Part shown: in pieces, positions 21,099-33,329 of the stretch
Layout of the letters: every line of letters begins with the position of its first letter
Position numbering within the stretch: position 1 is the stretch's first letter
Assembly (NCBI GenBank): GCA_963971575.1
Contig: OZ020616.1
Span: forward strand, 1-64,000
From: Liopterus haemorrhoidalis
Taxonomy: Eukaryota; Arthropoda; Insecta; Coleoptera; Dytiscidae
Direction: 5' to 3'
Length of the DNA: 64,000 nt
Program-made: the position numbers and the translations under genes
Notes under the pieces: model-generated
What the model saw: only the letters and a program-made list of their open reading frames with translations
Told to the model about the DNA's origin: nothing
Databases searched by the model: none

Positions 21099-24000
21099 AT
21101 GAAGGTTAGTGGTTCACAATCAATACAGGAAGTGCACTGTAGATTTAAAAATGGTTCGATTAGTTGTGTGACAGTGAGCGATATGGGGGTGAGAAGTAAA
21201 CCGCCAAAATCCTCGTTCCGTTCCTGGGGACGTTCTGTTATCAAAAAATTAAAACTTAAAAGTCTGTGGAACACTATTGTTGAATTTGGGGAAAACACCA
21301 GTTTCCATGGAGTCAAATATATGGTTTCCAAAAATAGTTCGCTGTTTGAAAAGTAAGTATGCGGTGAGCTATAAGGCAGTGCTTTTCAACCAGTGTGGCA
21401 GGACTCGGTACGACGGATGTCGCGAAATTTATTGTTTATTGTCTGTTTCTTTGGTTTAAGCGGTACTAGATTTTCAAATCTATTAGGATTTAAATAATTT
21501 TGTTTAACAAATTTCTCATTCAATTCTTAGAATTCAATGTTTTGTTTTCATTTTCATATAATTTGTTTTTATTTTTCTTTCCGGTGTATTTGTTTCTTAA
21601 GTAATACTAAGTGTGTGGTGCAGACAAAATGGTTGAATAGCACTGCTGTAAGGGCTATATAAATATAAGCCGTGTGCAACTAATAGCCCGTCTCGTCTGT
21701 GTTAATATCAGAAATGTACCTATTGATTGTTGGCTTTAATTTGTAGGGTTCTTTGGTTCTTAATCGTTATAAGTGGAGTGTATGGTTCTATCTACATGAC
21801 GATGATCTTTTGGGATCGCTACAGTTCGAATCCAATCAGAACCACCATCCAGTCCTCGTATAAACCCACCTCCAGTATCCCTTTTCCAGGAGTCACCATC
21901 TGCACGGCCCTTCGCCTGCTACCAAATAAAGTTGAAGACATGTTCAAGATTGCGTATGTACTATCAAATATTGAGGGCCATATTTTGCACAGGGGCCATC
22001 AATCACTCAAGGTTATCTAATGTAAAAAAAAGATAGCCGTCAATATGACAAATTAACCGTTTTTCGGTAAAATTTTTGGGTCTTTGGGGCTTTAGATTAA
22101 ATTAAACGAAAAAGAAACATCATCCATTGCACAGTATTAAAACTTTTACTTATTTTTAAAATTCAAAATGTGTTTTATTTGTATTAATTATTAATAAATA
22201 TTATTTTGCAATACAGGGTATACCATCCAAGTGGCTCACCATTGTTACCTTTCTTAATATTATAGATAGAGATTCGGTTAAATGGACAAAGTTCCAGTAT
22301 TTTACATAAAAAATATCATGACAGGCTTAAAAATATTTTTAGATGTTTCGTTGACCAGATATTTTGAAAATAAACACTTTTAAATGGAATACCCTGTATA
22401 TTGTTAGGCCGTTGGAATAACATTTTTTTTGTCTTTATAAAAAACTAAACATGTATATAATGAAATTTTTTTAGTAACGGAGATTTCAACGTTACAAACT
22501 TAGGAAAATAGTACGTTTAAAAACTTACATCTGGAGTAAAACCCCTTGCGCTGCCGCCACCACCATTGCACCACTGTATATGGAACAACATACATTCAGT
22601 ATCACCACTCGCTACTTATGTTTTCCTGATACCAAAGTTGCAAGACAGAAACGATTGTCAGCGAAAATAGTAAAGCGAGATAATAATAGTTGCAGTTATG
22701 CTCACTAGATGTCACTGATAATTCAACGGTCACTGACATCTATCGTATTGGAGGAGTACACACAAATAAAATTTATAAAAATTTAATTTATCAACATAAT
22801 TTTTAAAGTTACTTATAATACCGGCTGAGTTAGTTAGTATAAATGTCACAGAGTGCACCACTTTATTTATTTTTGAAAACCTAGTAGTTCTATACGTAAT
22901 AAATAATGGAAATTAGCCTAATCTAGGGGCGACACCTAGTCAAAATTTTTTTGAGTCTGTCAAGATATTTCCTATGTAAAATACTGGAACTTTGTCCATT
23001 TAACCGAATCTCCATCTATAATATTAAGAAAGATAGCAATGTTGAGCAACTTAGCTGGGATATCTGTATACTCCAAAATAGAGGGGTCCGTCAAAATATT
23101 TCATTTATAAGAATTCAAATTTTCGGAATCACTGCTTTATTCCAGTGCTTATCAAACATTCAAATATAATTTTAAAATTAATTATTATTTTATTCATTTA
23201 TTGTAAAAAATTGTGAAGTATGTGTAAACATTTATAATTTTATATGTAAGTTCTACTAGTCCGGTAAAATTTGATTTGTTAGCAAAATGCCCAACACCTT
23301 GAACAAGAAGAAGGTGCAGGAGGCTCTTCCATACCTTCTGGGGTACAACCAACTGATGCAGGTGAACCAGAGTTATATAGATGTCCTGGAGGCGTTCCTC
23401 ACTCTCAACAAGTGGGGCAACATGCGCGACCTCCTGGCGAGGCTCGAGCCTACCTGCGCAGAGATGTTCATCAAGTGCAAATGGAAGTCGCAGGCCATAC
23501 CCTGCGACACCCTCTTCACCAAATACGCCACCAAGGATGGCATGTGTTGTACCCTCAACCTCACCACACAACTGTAAGTAACAGCTGTCAAAATTTAAAA
23601 AAAAAATGAACAATTTGCAAAATTTTTTTGTTTCAAAACTTGTTTACAAGTCAATTAATACCTCACAAGATTTCAAAAATTTCAACCACAGGTCTTTATT
23701 ATATTTTGGTTTTGCGTTTTTCGCGTTCAGCAGAATTACACGGTATTACTTTATAACATTGGCGTAATGGATTTAAATCTGAAAGAATATTTCGCCCACT
23801 GTTGTCAATGTATGTAATTATGTAAACAGCTGGAGTAAAACCCCTTGCACTCCCGCAACCACCATTGCACCACTGTATATAGAACAACATACATTCAGTA
23901 TTACCACTCGCTACTTATGTGTTCCTGATACCAAAGTTGAAAGAAAGAAACGATTGTCAGCGAAAATAGTAAAGCGAGATAATAATAGTTGTAGTTATGC

Positions 24001-27000
24001 TCAATAGATGTCACTGATAATTCAACGGTCACTGACATCTATCGTATTGGAGGAGTATACACAAATAAAATTTATAAATATTTAATTTATCAACATAATT
24101 TTTAAAAGATACTTATAATACCGGCTGCATTAGTTTGTATAAATGTCACAGAGTGCACCACTTTATTTATTTTTGAAAACCTAGTGGTTCTTTACGTAAC
24201 AAATATATAAATGAGAAGTGACATTACCGTTGGCGGCGCTGTAATTCATGGCAAAATGGCTGAATTGTCTAGTATTCAGCTGTCAATATGCTAATAGGGG
24301 AACAGGTTAATTTAAGCACAGTACATTTTTATTTTATGAAAATGTATCTATGGACGGTATAACAAAAAATCAACACCAGAACATATGTAATCATTTCAAA
24401 CAGTACTACAGTCGCGTAGTACAATATTTCACCACCAGACTGCGTATCCGAGCGTGTCAGTTCTCAATAGGGGAATCTTTTAAGATCGCAGCGCCATATG
24501 CGGCAAAGCTGGAACACTCGAAAGTGACATTAAACTGTTACTCGTGTATTTGTTTACATGCTGAAAATGAACACGAGTTGTATTTTTCCTGTTTTCCGAG
24601 CTTTTTTTTTAGTTTAAAGGTAATCTACGATTTACAAGATATGTAATAATATACTATTCTAAAGAAATTTCAAGGAAATTTTTAGTTTTTCATTTGAATT
24701 TTAATTCTTTTTGACTGTCTTAATATAATAACAACAAAAGTATGGTAAATATATTAGTAAAAATTTGTATCTCTGCCTGAGAAAGTAGAAGGGCCTTTTA
24801 ATGTATCAACTGATGATTTAGGCAAATTTTGGGTGGGATAAATGCTTTTTTTCAGTCTTTTCTTGGACGCAAAAAAACACTATCCATAAAATGCAACGAG
24901 CTAACACGCATGGGCTTGGTTTTTGCCCATTTTTAGTTTTTGGGTCCATAAAAACTAACGATCCACTTTGCCTCCAAACGTCGTTTCAATTGATATTTTT
25001 TTCGATTTAGGTAAATTACGGAATGTTTAAGAAGGATTCTTCCTTATTCACGATTTACATTGCGGCACACAACAAAATTGATTGTTTTTTTTCCATCATT
25101 CACAAAAATACAACACGAACAACAAAATAACATGTATTTCTCCATTGAACAAAACAAAACAATGTCACTTATATTCCGCAAATTGCCACCAGATGTCAGG
25201 GCGCTTAGGAAGTTTCCCCTATTGGCCTCTTACACTTATTAAATTCCTACAATAGCCTGAAATGTGTGAAAATTCACTTTTTCTTTTGTTTTTCTAAATG
25301 AGGCTGTCTATAAAAAGTTCGCCCGGTTAGTGTTGCCGTTCTTATCGCATACCACCTCTCTGACATAAAGACATCGTTACTCCCGTTACTAGTAGGTCTT
25401 CTTCCATTGTCGTGTTTCAGGAATTCCCCGACTAATTCCCATACATTCTATTACGGTTACCAGATGGGTCTGTCTGTTATTATGGAGTCTGTCTTTGGCG
25501 CGACAGACCCTTCGACCATCGTGTCCAATTTACAGTCTGTGGGCGCGAAGGTATTTATACATAATGCTGGTGAATATCCAGGTATGTCTTCTATTGAGAA
25601 AATACTAGGTAATGGGACAGAGAACTTTTTACGACTCCTGGGTACCAAACTAGTTTGTTCTGAAGAAGTCAAAGGCCTGGATATTGAACAAAGGAACTGT
25701 GTTTTTGAAAATGAACAGTCTTTGAGATATTTTAATAAATATAAAGACAGTAATTGTGAAATTGAATGCAAAATGAATAAGGTATGTAGAACACATTACG
25801 AGGGTTCTCTAGAGCAGTGTTTCTCAACCAAAACCGCACCGCGGACCACTATAATATATAATTTTCTAACGCGGACCACCAATAATAATTGTTGGTTCAT
25901 TTTTTGTAAGAAAATAAATATATTTAATGTGCTACTAAATATATTTATTTTATTTGTAGAAAATCACAGAAAGTTTACAGAAAATAAACAAAAATAAATT
26001 ATTTACATAAAAAATGTGCATCAAAAATTTAAAAAAAACTGCAAAAAACACATATAAAATCTTTCGCGGACCACTAAAATTTTTCTGAGGACCACTGGTG
26101 GTCCGCGGACCACCTGTTGAGAAACATGTTTGAGAAACAAAGTGTGTTCCGCGGGACATGGTGCTATTTATATCACTCTTGTTTCATAAAAATGGATATT
26201 TAAAAAAGGGATTTAAGATAAAGTTTTTTTTTTTTAATTTAATCGCCTTTGCTGCTGTGGCAATTAGCCAGGATAATTTTTATTTGTGAAAAATTCAATG
26301 CCTGAACGGGATTCGAACTCAAGACCTTAGCAACGCAGAGCAGATGTGTTACCACTATGGTACGCCGGTCGGCAAAAATATAGTTAAAAATTTATTCAAG
26401 AAAAATACAAAAATAAATGTAATACAGATACACAGAAAAAACAACTTTCTGGTCCAATATCCTCATTTATCAAAAAGGGCTATTTGGTTTTTGTTACTGT
26501 TTGCAACTACGTACATGTATGAATCTTGATTTTTAAAATACGCTGATACAAAATCGAAATATCGCAGTAAACTATTTAAATGCTGCACCAGATATGCGAA
26601 TTTGATTATCCAATATTATACCAAATTTTGAAAGGATATTAGAATTGAAAAAGCAAAAGCATGCTTCTCATCAACCCTAGCTGTATTAACAAAGTGTCTC
26701 ACACTTTATCAGACCAATTCTGTAACTCAGTTACTATTATCATTGTAACTAAATTTGTCACTATGAGAAAGGTTAGTTACTATCATGAATGAAAGTCATT
26801 ATACTTTTTATGATATTTTATTTTGTAGTAACGTTACTACAGAGTAAATTTTTACAGAATTGATCTGTATATGAAAAATATGAATTCATGTTTTTTTTTT
26901 TTTAATTTTAATGTTCTAGTTTTTAGAAAGACACTGAAAATGATTACTAATTAATAAACTCTTACTTTTCTCTCGTATTTATAAAAGGAAATAGTTCGCA

Positions 27001-29243
27001 GTAATGTAATGTATTTTTTTTTTTGTATTTAAAGTTGTATATAAAAAAAAAATCCAATAAAAGGGGTCCGTAATTTTTTGAACAGCGCATGGGGGTTCCG
27101 CGATAAAATAAGTTTGGGAACCACTGGCTTAGACAGACAGTATGTGGAAAGTTTACTTTGTGGAAGATCCTCGTTTCTTATAGACCGGGAGCTCATGACG
27201 GTAAACACAAAACACAAAATTTTTGTGCTTTTCTCTGATTTAATATTGCTTGCCCTTTTGTCGAAAGAAAGTTATAACAAATTTAAAGTCTTTTAAATAT
27301 ATGCATGCAATTCGGAGGGTCCCAAAGGGCTCAAACGGTCATGTGATCTTGTAATAAAAAAATATGATTTTCCGCGTTTTCATACAGCATGCCTATAATT
27401 AAAAGACTTTAAATTTGTTATAACTTTCTTTTGACAAAAGGGCAAGCAATATTAAATCAGAGAAAAACACAAAACTTTTGTGCAAGTGGAAATGCAATTT
27501 TCCCTATGACCGGAAAGCGTGCAGGGGTTTAGTACCATCCCTTTTTTGTTGTCACAGGGTAAATATTCTCTCCTCCAAAAGGCATGCTGTATGAAATCGG
27601 AGACCAAAAATGTCATGAGTTCCCGGTCTATTAAGCAATGTTATTATATTTATTGTTAAGTTGGTAAGAGAGGTGTTAAGGTTTTCGTTTTTAGATTTTT
27701 GCAACTTGCAAATGTATCCCATACACTTACCCGGTGCCCAGGTTCAAGAAGGTGTGCAATGTCACAGACATTCCATGTTTGACCACGTTTTATCCGACAT
27801 TTTACCGAAATCCTCCAAAGTTGGCGGGTTCACTGTCTCTTCTCCAGAGGACGCGGAGTTCAATCAAGTGTAACTGCAGGCCGCAGTGCAATGATGTGTT
27901 CTACTCGGTGCAGACCGCCGGTATACCGCTGAGGAAGGTGCCGTACACCGCCTCCACCTTCTAGTGAGTATCTGCTCGACTGCTCTAACATTTGTTTGTA
28001 ACCTGGAGATGTTGCAGTGACGGTGTCCTCGGGGATGACACTACGAGAGCCTCCAAGATGATTATACATGTTTTCTTTGGGAATCACGCCCAAGTTGTTA
28101 TGCTCAGAGACAGAATCACTTCAACCTATTATCTTTTGTGTAAGTTTCTCTAAACTTAGTTTAAAAAATCAGCTGTGGTCACCACAGGACCGACCGCCAT
28201 CAAAAGTACTTGTATAAAATACATTCTAGCAGCAGAGTAGAAATAACCTAATATTGGCCTTATATTTTCTAACAGAGATATTATTTATCATGACCATGGA
28301 AACGTTACATATATATGAAAATATTAAGATAAATATTTGTCGAAATTTATCAAAAAAACGTCTCAAATAAAAGTTATTAGTTATTGCATTTATAGTAACT
28401 TTTGTTCAATAAATTTTTTCGAAATATTTTTCTGTTGCTAAATATTCGCAAAAATCTTAAAATCGACACGAGTAAACTCCCATTTCTAGTCAACCGATTT
28501 TTACCAAAAGTTGATCAACTCGTGTCATTGATGTCAAAAGCTTAAATATGCAGTTTCATAAAAATCCTTTTAGCCTAATTTGCTCTGCACGTGTACACAG
28601 ACAGACGGACAGACAGACGGAGAAACAGACGGACGGACAGACAGACAGACCGACAGACATCATGCTAAAAATAGTCAAAACGTTATGTAGGGACTTCAAT
28701 TCGTGGAGATCCATCGAAATCTCGAAATGTCAAAATCGGTATGATCACAATACCTCCCTTATATATGTTGACGGTCGGTAAAAAGATACTTTTGATTTTA
28801 AATATGAAACAAAAAGTTGTATAGACCGGTATCTCCTTCACTTTTCAGTTTTTTAGCGAGTTGATTGTTAACTATTAACATATAGAGATGCAGAAATCTA
28901 AATATTTATATTAAAGTAAATAAATGTTAAAGAATAGATTATAAAAGAAATGGACGGTACGCCGCTCATTGAAACATGTTACTTGCTCATGCGCAGAAGG
29001 AACATATCGCACAAAATTCGGTTCCCGGAATAAAATTTTATACATAATGGAATAAAAATAGTACATAGTCAATCATTATTGATCATAGATCAGTATTATT
29101 TGATTTTTGAATGTCAATTATTTGTTTCAGCTTCATTTGGCGGAGTGTTCAGTTTATTTCTTGGCTGTAGTTTTGTTAGTGTTTTAGAAATAATATACTT
29201 TTTCTGTATCAGACTCTTTGTGAACTGTAAAAAAGCTAACTAA
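21099..29243 (+). CDS. Pickpocket-family DEG/ENaC sodium channel subunit
   Basis: Seven exons, 21099-21352, 21747-21953, 23283-23573, 25421-25781, 27695-27963, 28018-28139 and 29131-29243, join without frame error to 538 aa, normal for the family. These trimeric plasma-membrane channels conduct Na+ in mechano- and chemosensory cells. Visible: N-terminal gating motif TSFHG (His70-Gly71), TM1 about 86-108, post-TM1 FPGVTIC, extracellular cysteine-rich loop (CAEMFIKCKW, GMCCTLN, TCKCIPYTYP, CNCRPQCNDVFYSV), and TM2 with the selectivity-filter region SLFLGCSFVSVLEIIYF near 505-521. An in-frame stop lies just upstream of the chosen ATG. The usual FCxxT Cys before the HG motif is Gly (FGENTSFHG). 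Repeats fill the four larger middle introns. I cannot say which pickpocket orthologue this is. Confidence 0.93.
21377..21645. mobile_element. hAT MITE in pickpocket intron 1
   Basis: It starts CAGTGCTTTTCAACCA and ends TGGTTGAATAGCACTG, with inverted ends. Flanking CTATAAGG (21369-21376) and CTGTAAGG (21646-21653) match at 7 of 8 bases, so an 8-bp duplication is well supported. A one-ended relative starts at 43118. Confidence 0.85.
22214..22402. mobile_element. Small element with TACAGGGTAT ends
   Basis: The left end ATACAGGGTATACCAT is inverted at 22386-22402 (ATGGAATACCCTGTAT). A second, inverted partial copy of its left half lies at 22970-23071, so the R repeat copy 2 sits between inverted relatives. 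It is in pickpocket intron 2. Confidence 0.55.
22539..22938. repeat. 400-bp repeat R, copy 2
   Basis: It matches copy 1 from the ACCCCTTGCGCTGCCGCC start to the TAGGGGCGACAC end, without the hAT part. It lies in pickpocket intron 2. Confidence 0.8.
23829..24206. repeat. 400-bp repeat R, copy 3
   Basis: Same start as copies 1 and 2, with right end truncated after TTTACGTAACAAATA. Like copy 2 it is preceded by CTGGAGTA. It lies in pickpocket intron 3. Confidence 0.8.
25815..26128. mobile_element. hAT MITE, GTGGTCCGCG family, next to exon 4 donor
   Basis: It starts CAGTGTTTCTCAACC and ends TGTTGAGAAACATG. The right duplication is not clear; the left 8-mer is CTCTAGAG. The insertion begins only 33 bp after the exon 4 GT (25782), and the exon frame stays open through most of it. 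Confidence 0.8.
26283..26375 (-). repeat. tRNA-like SINE head, minus strand
   Basis: Read on the minus strand it has an A-box-like TACCATAGTGGTAACAC and a B-box GAGTTCGAATCC at tRNA-like spacing. It is more likely a tRNA-derived SINE than a working tRNA: the acceptor arms do not pair convincingly. Confidence 0.5.
26710..26867. mobile_element. 158-bp palindromic MITE, 3-bp duplication
   Basis: The ends CAGACCAATTCTGTAA and TTACAGAATTGATCTG are inverted, and TAT is duplicated at 26707-26709 and 26868-26870. Internal GTAGTAACGTTACTAC is a perfect palindrome. Same-length copy at 59723-59880; interrupted copy at 53559-53943. Confidence 0.8.
27181..27630. mobile_element. Fold-back element with TAGACCGGGAGCTCATGAC ends, copy 1
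   Basis: Left end TAGACCGGGAGCTCATGAC, right end GTCATGAGTTCCCGGTCTA. The interior is a long imperfect palindrome in which GGGCAAGCAATATTAAATCAG is inverted around a unique centre with ATGCATGC. Part of the left arm is deleted. It lies in pickpocket intron 4. A sister copy with an intact left arm is at 49706-50228. Confidence 0.75.
28163..28783 (+). mobile_element. Helentron-like (HINE/DINE-type) element, pickpocket intron 6
   Basis: It starts AAATCAGCTGTGGTCACCAC and ends TATATATGTTGACGGTCGGT. Inside is a GACR array (GTCY on the other strand) at about 28597-28660. Subterminal CCGACCGCCA-type words are inverted between the ends. GTCY microsatellites with subterminal inverted repeats are features of DINE-1/Helentron-associated elements. 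The family has at least eight copies or fragments here; the class is inferred, not proved. Confidence 0.65.
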
Positions 29244-29287
29244 TGTATTTATTAACAATTGTTGTATTTTTTGTTGAATAATATATA

Positions 29288-29293
29288 AATAAA
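29288..29293 (+). terminator. Candidate poly(A) signal of the pickpocket gene
   Basis: AATAAA 45 bp after the stop codon in exon 7. Confidence 0.6.
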
Positions 29294-29699
29294 ATAGTGT
29301 CAGAGAATGAATATTATTTGAAGGCAGGTAACATATAGTTCCAATCAGTGTACCGCCGTGGTCGGGGTCACCACTAATCCAATATACATTTATTGCCGCT
29401 CTATACAATATTCTGTTCTCATTGGCTGTCCATATCATTTTATAAATTAGAGTGGTTTTTGGTGGCAACACCAAAAACATCTTATTTGTTATGGTTTGTA
29501 ATTTTAATGTCACTAATATTTCACGGATATATATGGTATAATAAAGATATTCTCGAATTAGTATTTTACGAAGATTTATTAATAGTCTTAATAATTATAT
29601 TAATAAACCGATTTTTAAAACCCGGAAAACTATACTACATACTCTGGTTTCGTTATCTAATTTATTATTTACTAGGTTGTGTTTCTGAGCAGACCAGAG

Positions 29700-29916
29700 C
29701 TGAGGATATTTCAAATAAAGTATTTCAAATATTGAATTTCAATAATGCTCAAAAAAATGCTCTTGGTATTTGGATTTGCAAATACTTTCTCCGTGGTATT
29801 TGCATTTGATATTTGTTGTCTGAAAATATTTACTAGTATTTCAAATATTTTTCTAGTACTTCAAATATTTTCCTAGTATTTCAAATTATTATTTTCTCTA
29901 AGACCAACACCAGAAA
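29700..29916. repeat. TATTTCAAATATTTCCTAG tandem region, left part
   Basis: Short repeats of about 20 bp built on TATTTCAAATATTT flank the retrotransposon insertion and resume at 30797-30960. A homologous region is 37745-38310, which shares TTTGGATTTGCAAATA and GATATTTGTTGTCTGAAAA. Confidence 0.7.
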
Positions 29917-30796
29917 ACAATAGCCAAGATCCTGTGACCTTTTTAGGAGTCACCATTGGTGTTAATCTAAACTGGGAAAGACATACGGAGGCTATTGCTG
30001 TAAAATTATGTAAAGCCGTCTTTTGCATAAGAAACTTAAGATCTAATGTACCCAGGCATGTTTTAGTAACTGCTTATCATGCCCTGTTTGAGTCGCATAT
30101 CACATATGCTCTGCATACCCAGCGAATTTTTCGCCTACAACGGCGAGTTATTAGAGTGATTTGTGGACTGAAGTACAGACAAGATTGCCGACAGCATTTT
30201 AGAATTTTGGGACTATTGACATTACCGTCACTATATATACTGCAATGCCTAATACACATACATATAAACAGAGATAATTTCATTTGCCAGGAACAAATTC
30301 ATAGCTATGGAACAAGAGGTAAACACCTAATCAGGCCATCATTTGTTAGAGTCAATAGTGCAAGATACTCTATTAACTACTATTGCATTCAGTTCTTCAA
30401 TATATTACCTGAAACCATTAAATGTTTGCCAGTTAACACCTTTAAAAAAAGATTAAAATCTTTTCTTAAGAATAAAGCATTCTATAGCTATGAAGAATTT
30501 CTTACTGATGATATGAATATGCTTTGAAATCCATGTAAATTCTGACTTGTTTTAATTTAATTTTATATATCTCTGTTGCATCTATTTGTAAATTTGTCAT
30601 AATTATAATGTTCTTATTTATTTATTTTTCTTTTATTTTTATATTTATTTTTATTATGTATTTTTATTACTTTGACTTGAAACTAATATTTTAATCTGTT
30701 GTATTGTATTATTCAATTTTATAACGTTTAACTTTTTACTTGTGTAAGCATGTTGTCATGTATTTAACACGAATAAATATTATTATTATTATTATT
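29917..30796 (+). pseudogene. 5'-truncated non-LTR retrotransposon (reverse transcriptase C terminus)
   Basis: An open frame of 197 codons (29934-30527) reads FLGVTIGVNLNWERHTEAI, then the region after the catalytic core typical of jockey/CR1-like reverse transcriptases (HVLVTAYHALFESHITYAL, IHSYGTRGKH, LPETIKCLPVNTFKKRLK). The catalytic YxDD part is missing. An AT-rich 3'UTR ends in (ATT)n at 30779-30796. It is inserted in the TATTTCAAATATTT tandem region. The frame has no stop, so it is fairly young, but without its 5' part it cannot be active. Confidence 0.85.
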
Positions 30797-30964
30797 AAAT
30801 ATTTCCTAATATTTCAAATATTTCTTATTATTTCAAATATTTCCTAGTATTTAAAATATTTTCCTTTTATTTCAAATACATTTAAAGTATTTAAAATAGA
30901 TTATTTCAAATACTTTTTAAAAGTATTTAATATTTTAAATACCTTTTATCAGTGATGACTAATA

Positions 30965-31301
30965 CAGGCTATTCCAAATGTGAAGGAGACTTGGGTTATT
31001 TCATGTTTGACGTTGGTATGTGAAAATTAAAAATTCCAACAGTGAAACCATAGAAATGAATGACATTTATTAAAAATTTTAATAAATTTTCAAAAAAAAA
31101 AATAAATAAATGGGAAATTTTAATTAAGAATGACACAAAATGCAATGAAAAGGACATTTAATAATGACAATCAATTTAATCTAGAATTTGCAATGTGAGT
31201 ATGATTTACAAAGCTTAAACAAAATGACCAAAAGTCCGAATTAATAGATATAAATTACTAGATTTAAAATCTAGTTCCGCCTAAACGTTTGGAATAGCCT
31301 G
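30965..31301. mobile_element. TA-target MITE, GGCTATTCCAAA family
   Basis: Left end CAGGCTATTCCAAATG, right end CGTTTGGAATAGCCTG, flanked by TA at 30963-30964 and 31302-31303. Internal blocks (GGGTTATTTCATG, AATCTAGTTCCGCCTAA) relate it to the CAGTCTGTTCC family. Confidence 0.8.
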
Positions 31302-31559
31302 TAGTATTTGTTATTTCGAATACTTTGATCGATATTTGGTATTTGAAATATTTGAGTATATGACAAGTTATTGTTATTACAAAAAGCTGGGATTATATTA
31401 TTATTTATTTATATAATTCGAAGCTATTTGACAAAGTTGAGCGATCATTTATATGTCATCTATTGGTCCGAATCTGTTGTAATAATTTTGTAAAAAGATG
31501 CAAATGTTTTAAAGTCGCGTATCATCGTTAATCCGAATGAGTGGATGCAATAGATTAGC

Positions 31560-31817
31560 TGTGGTGTGGAGGTGCGCGCGCTCGCGTTATCGGCGCCTGT
31601 GCGAGCGTCGCGGCGCTCCAGTCATCGAGATGCGTCGCCAGAGGACACAGGTATAAGTAGAGAGAGCCGCCGGCCGCAGGAGATCCAGGTGTTCAGTGAG
31701 TGTACCCGTGTACCCGGTACCCGGTGTGCTCGGTACTCGGTTGCTCGGGGTGTGCAATGTGCATGTGCTTGAGGGGGGTGGACAGGTGAGAGGTGAGAGG
31801 TGAGAGGGGACAGACAC
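31560..31817 (+). promoter_or_regulatory. CpG-rich promoter/5'UTR of the KChIP-like gene
   Basis: GC and CpG content rises sharply (GCGCGCGCTCGCG, GTCGCGGCGC). A TATAAGTA lies at 31652-31659 and a TCAGT initiator-like word at 31693-31697. The transcription start is inferred only. Confidence 0.45.
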
Positions 31818-31973
31818 ATGGCGACCCCAAGTGACAGCGCCTCTGAGGAGGTGGTCTACGAGATCGAACCCAGCCGGGTGCCGAAACCAGTACCGGTCGC
31901 CCTCGAGGACCTCTGCAGGCAAACTAAGTTTAGTGCACAAGAAATTCGGGTCATGTACAGGGGATTCAAAACG
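31818..31973 (+). CDS. Kv-channel-interacting protein (KChIP-like), first coding exon
   Basis: Fifty-two codons end at a strong GTGAGT donor in phase 0. The reading RVPKPVPVALEDLCRQTKF then SAQEIRVMYRGFKT matches the N-terminal region preceding EF-hand 1 in insect KChIP/neuronal-calcium-sensor proteins, which bind Ca2+ and modulate A-type potassium channels at the membrane. The first 18 residues are an acidic, variable leader; an upstream in-frame GTG is not used. The EF hands should follow on later exons; I found none up to 64000, so the gene is partial here, with a first intron of possibly more than 32 kb. A related NCS family member is a less likely alternative. Confidence 0.85.
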
Positions 31974-32397
31974 GTGAGTTCAAAACACTCCACTTACGCG
32001 AATTCACTTTAACGCGCTTCAACATTTTTATCTACATCTAGCGAGCAGGCCCGTCCTTAGCCATTGCAGGGCCCGGGGCTAAACTGTGGGGCCCCGAATC
32101 TAATTGACCCCCCCCTACCCGTATATAATGTAATGGCATACAACAAATTCACATTCTAATGTATTGTTTCAATTATTTTGTTTACAAATTAACAAAATAT
32201 TCTAGCTAAATATTAATTAATTCTTAACATAATATAACAATTGTTTTTGTTACAAAATATGATTTAAACAAAATTTTTGTTACTTTTAATTCAATAAAAT
32301 CGTTAATAATGCTTTCATAATTTAAATTCTAATACAATTTATTTTCAGTCCACAATAACGTTAAATTACTTAATCTTCCTCGGCTCATCTAAGTTTT

Positions 32398-32720
32398 AAG
32401 ATTTCTTCTTCTTCTTCTTCTTCAGGCACTGTCAGTTGTGTTGACTTTTGGCCTCGCTCACATAAGTCCTCCATCTTGATTTGTTCATTGTTAGGTCTTT
32501 CCATGTGTCCTATATACCAAAACATGTTAGTTCTTAGGTTAGATGATCTCTCCATCTCTTGCGAGTTCTTCCCACTGACGTGTATTCAATCTTCCTAACC
32601 ATTCTGTCTTTCTTCATCCTCATCCTATCCACTACGGTCATCTACCTCTCAGTTCTTGTGTGATACTCGGTCTTGAATACAGTTTTCGGATACCTTTGTC
32701 CTAAGATAATTTTTAATTAA
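32398..32720 (-). pseudogene. 3' end of a second non-LTR retrotransposon
   Basis: Minus-strand translation gives MKKDRMVRKIEYTSVGRTRK then RWRDHL, resembling the conserved RGRPRKRW-type tail after reverse transcriptase in RTE/CR1-like elements, and ends in a (GAA)n tail (32403-32424). Frames are broken. Confidence 0.5.
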
Positions 32721-32984
32721 CTTGAATTTTCTGCTTCAGGTGTGGTTACAGGGAGTTATTAGCACAATTGTTAAATTTAGAAATGAATTACGAATTTACG
32801 CTCAAGCCCATGACTCCCCCCCCCCCCCCCCGGCTGCGCGCCACGTGAAAGCATTATTAACGATTTTGCTGAATTAAAAGCAAGAAACATTAATTTTATT
32901 TAAATCACATTGTATAACAAAATCAATTGTTATTTTATGTTAAGTATTATGCAATATTAAGCTGGAATCTATTGTTAATTTGTT

Positions 32985-33290
32985 ATCCAAGTTTTAGGGG
33001 AACCGGAACTCCATTATTTTAAAGTACAAAATATCATTTTTTACAGACTACAATAATTACTATGATTACAAAATATAATTTCCATCATTTGTACCAATTT
33101 TTCGATATTAACCCGGAAGTTTTCTGGTTTTGACTTAAAATAACTGACATCGGAAGGCTCAATATCGGGTGAATATGGTGGTTGTAGAATAATTTCCCAG
33201 TTTAAGTCCTAAATATTTTTGCTGAGTGAGGACGTACATTGTCATGATGAAAAATTATTCCTTTTAAAGTTAAATAAATTTGGACGTTTT
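32985..33290 (-). pseudogene. Mariner transposase relic, minus strand
   Basis: The minus strand reads FHHDNVRPHSAKI and, further on, SYFKSQNQK-like remnants, as in the mariner DDD catalytic region. It has stops and deletions. The element edge is TTTAGGGGAACCGG (32992-33005). Confidence 0.7.
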
Positions 33291-33329
33291 TCCTTTAGCT
33301 TCTGATTTAGTCCCTCTTGTTGAAACTAA

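Noticed and set aside
23194..23613. 139-codon minus-strand frame
   Set aside because: Antisense of pickpocket exon 3, which carries the CCTLN-type motif in the plus frame.
28548..28781. Open frame with QTDRQTDRQT-type repeats (also at 51518 and 62757)
   Set aside because: Translation of the GACR/GTCY microsatellite in Helentron-like elements, not a protein.
29184..29513. 109-codon minus-strand frame
   Set aside because: Antisense of pickpocket exon 7 and its 3'UTR; no recognisable features.
32045..32120. GGCCCGTCCTTAGCCATTGC-type hAT end
   Set aside because: Resembles a known style of hAT terminus but no matching right end or duplication could be found.
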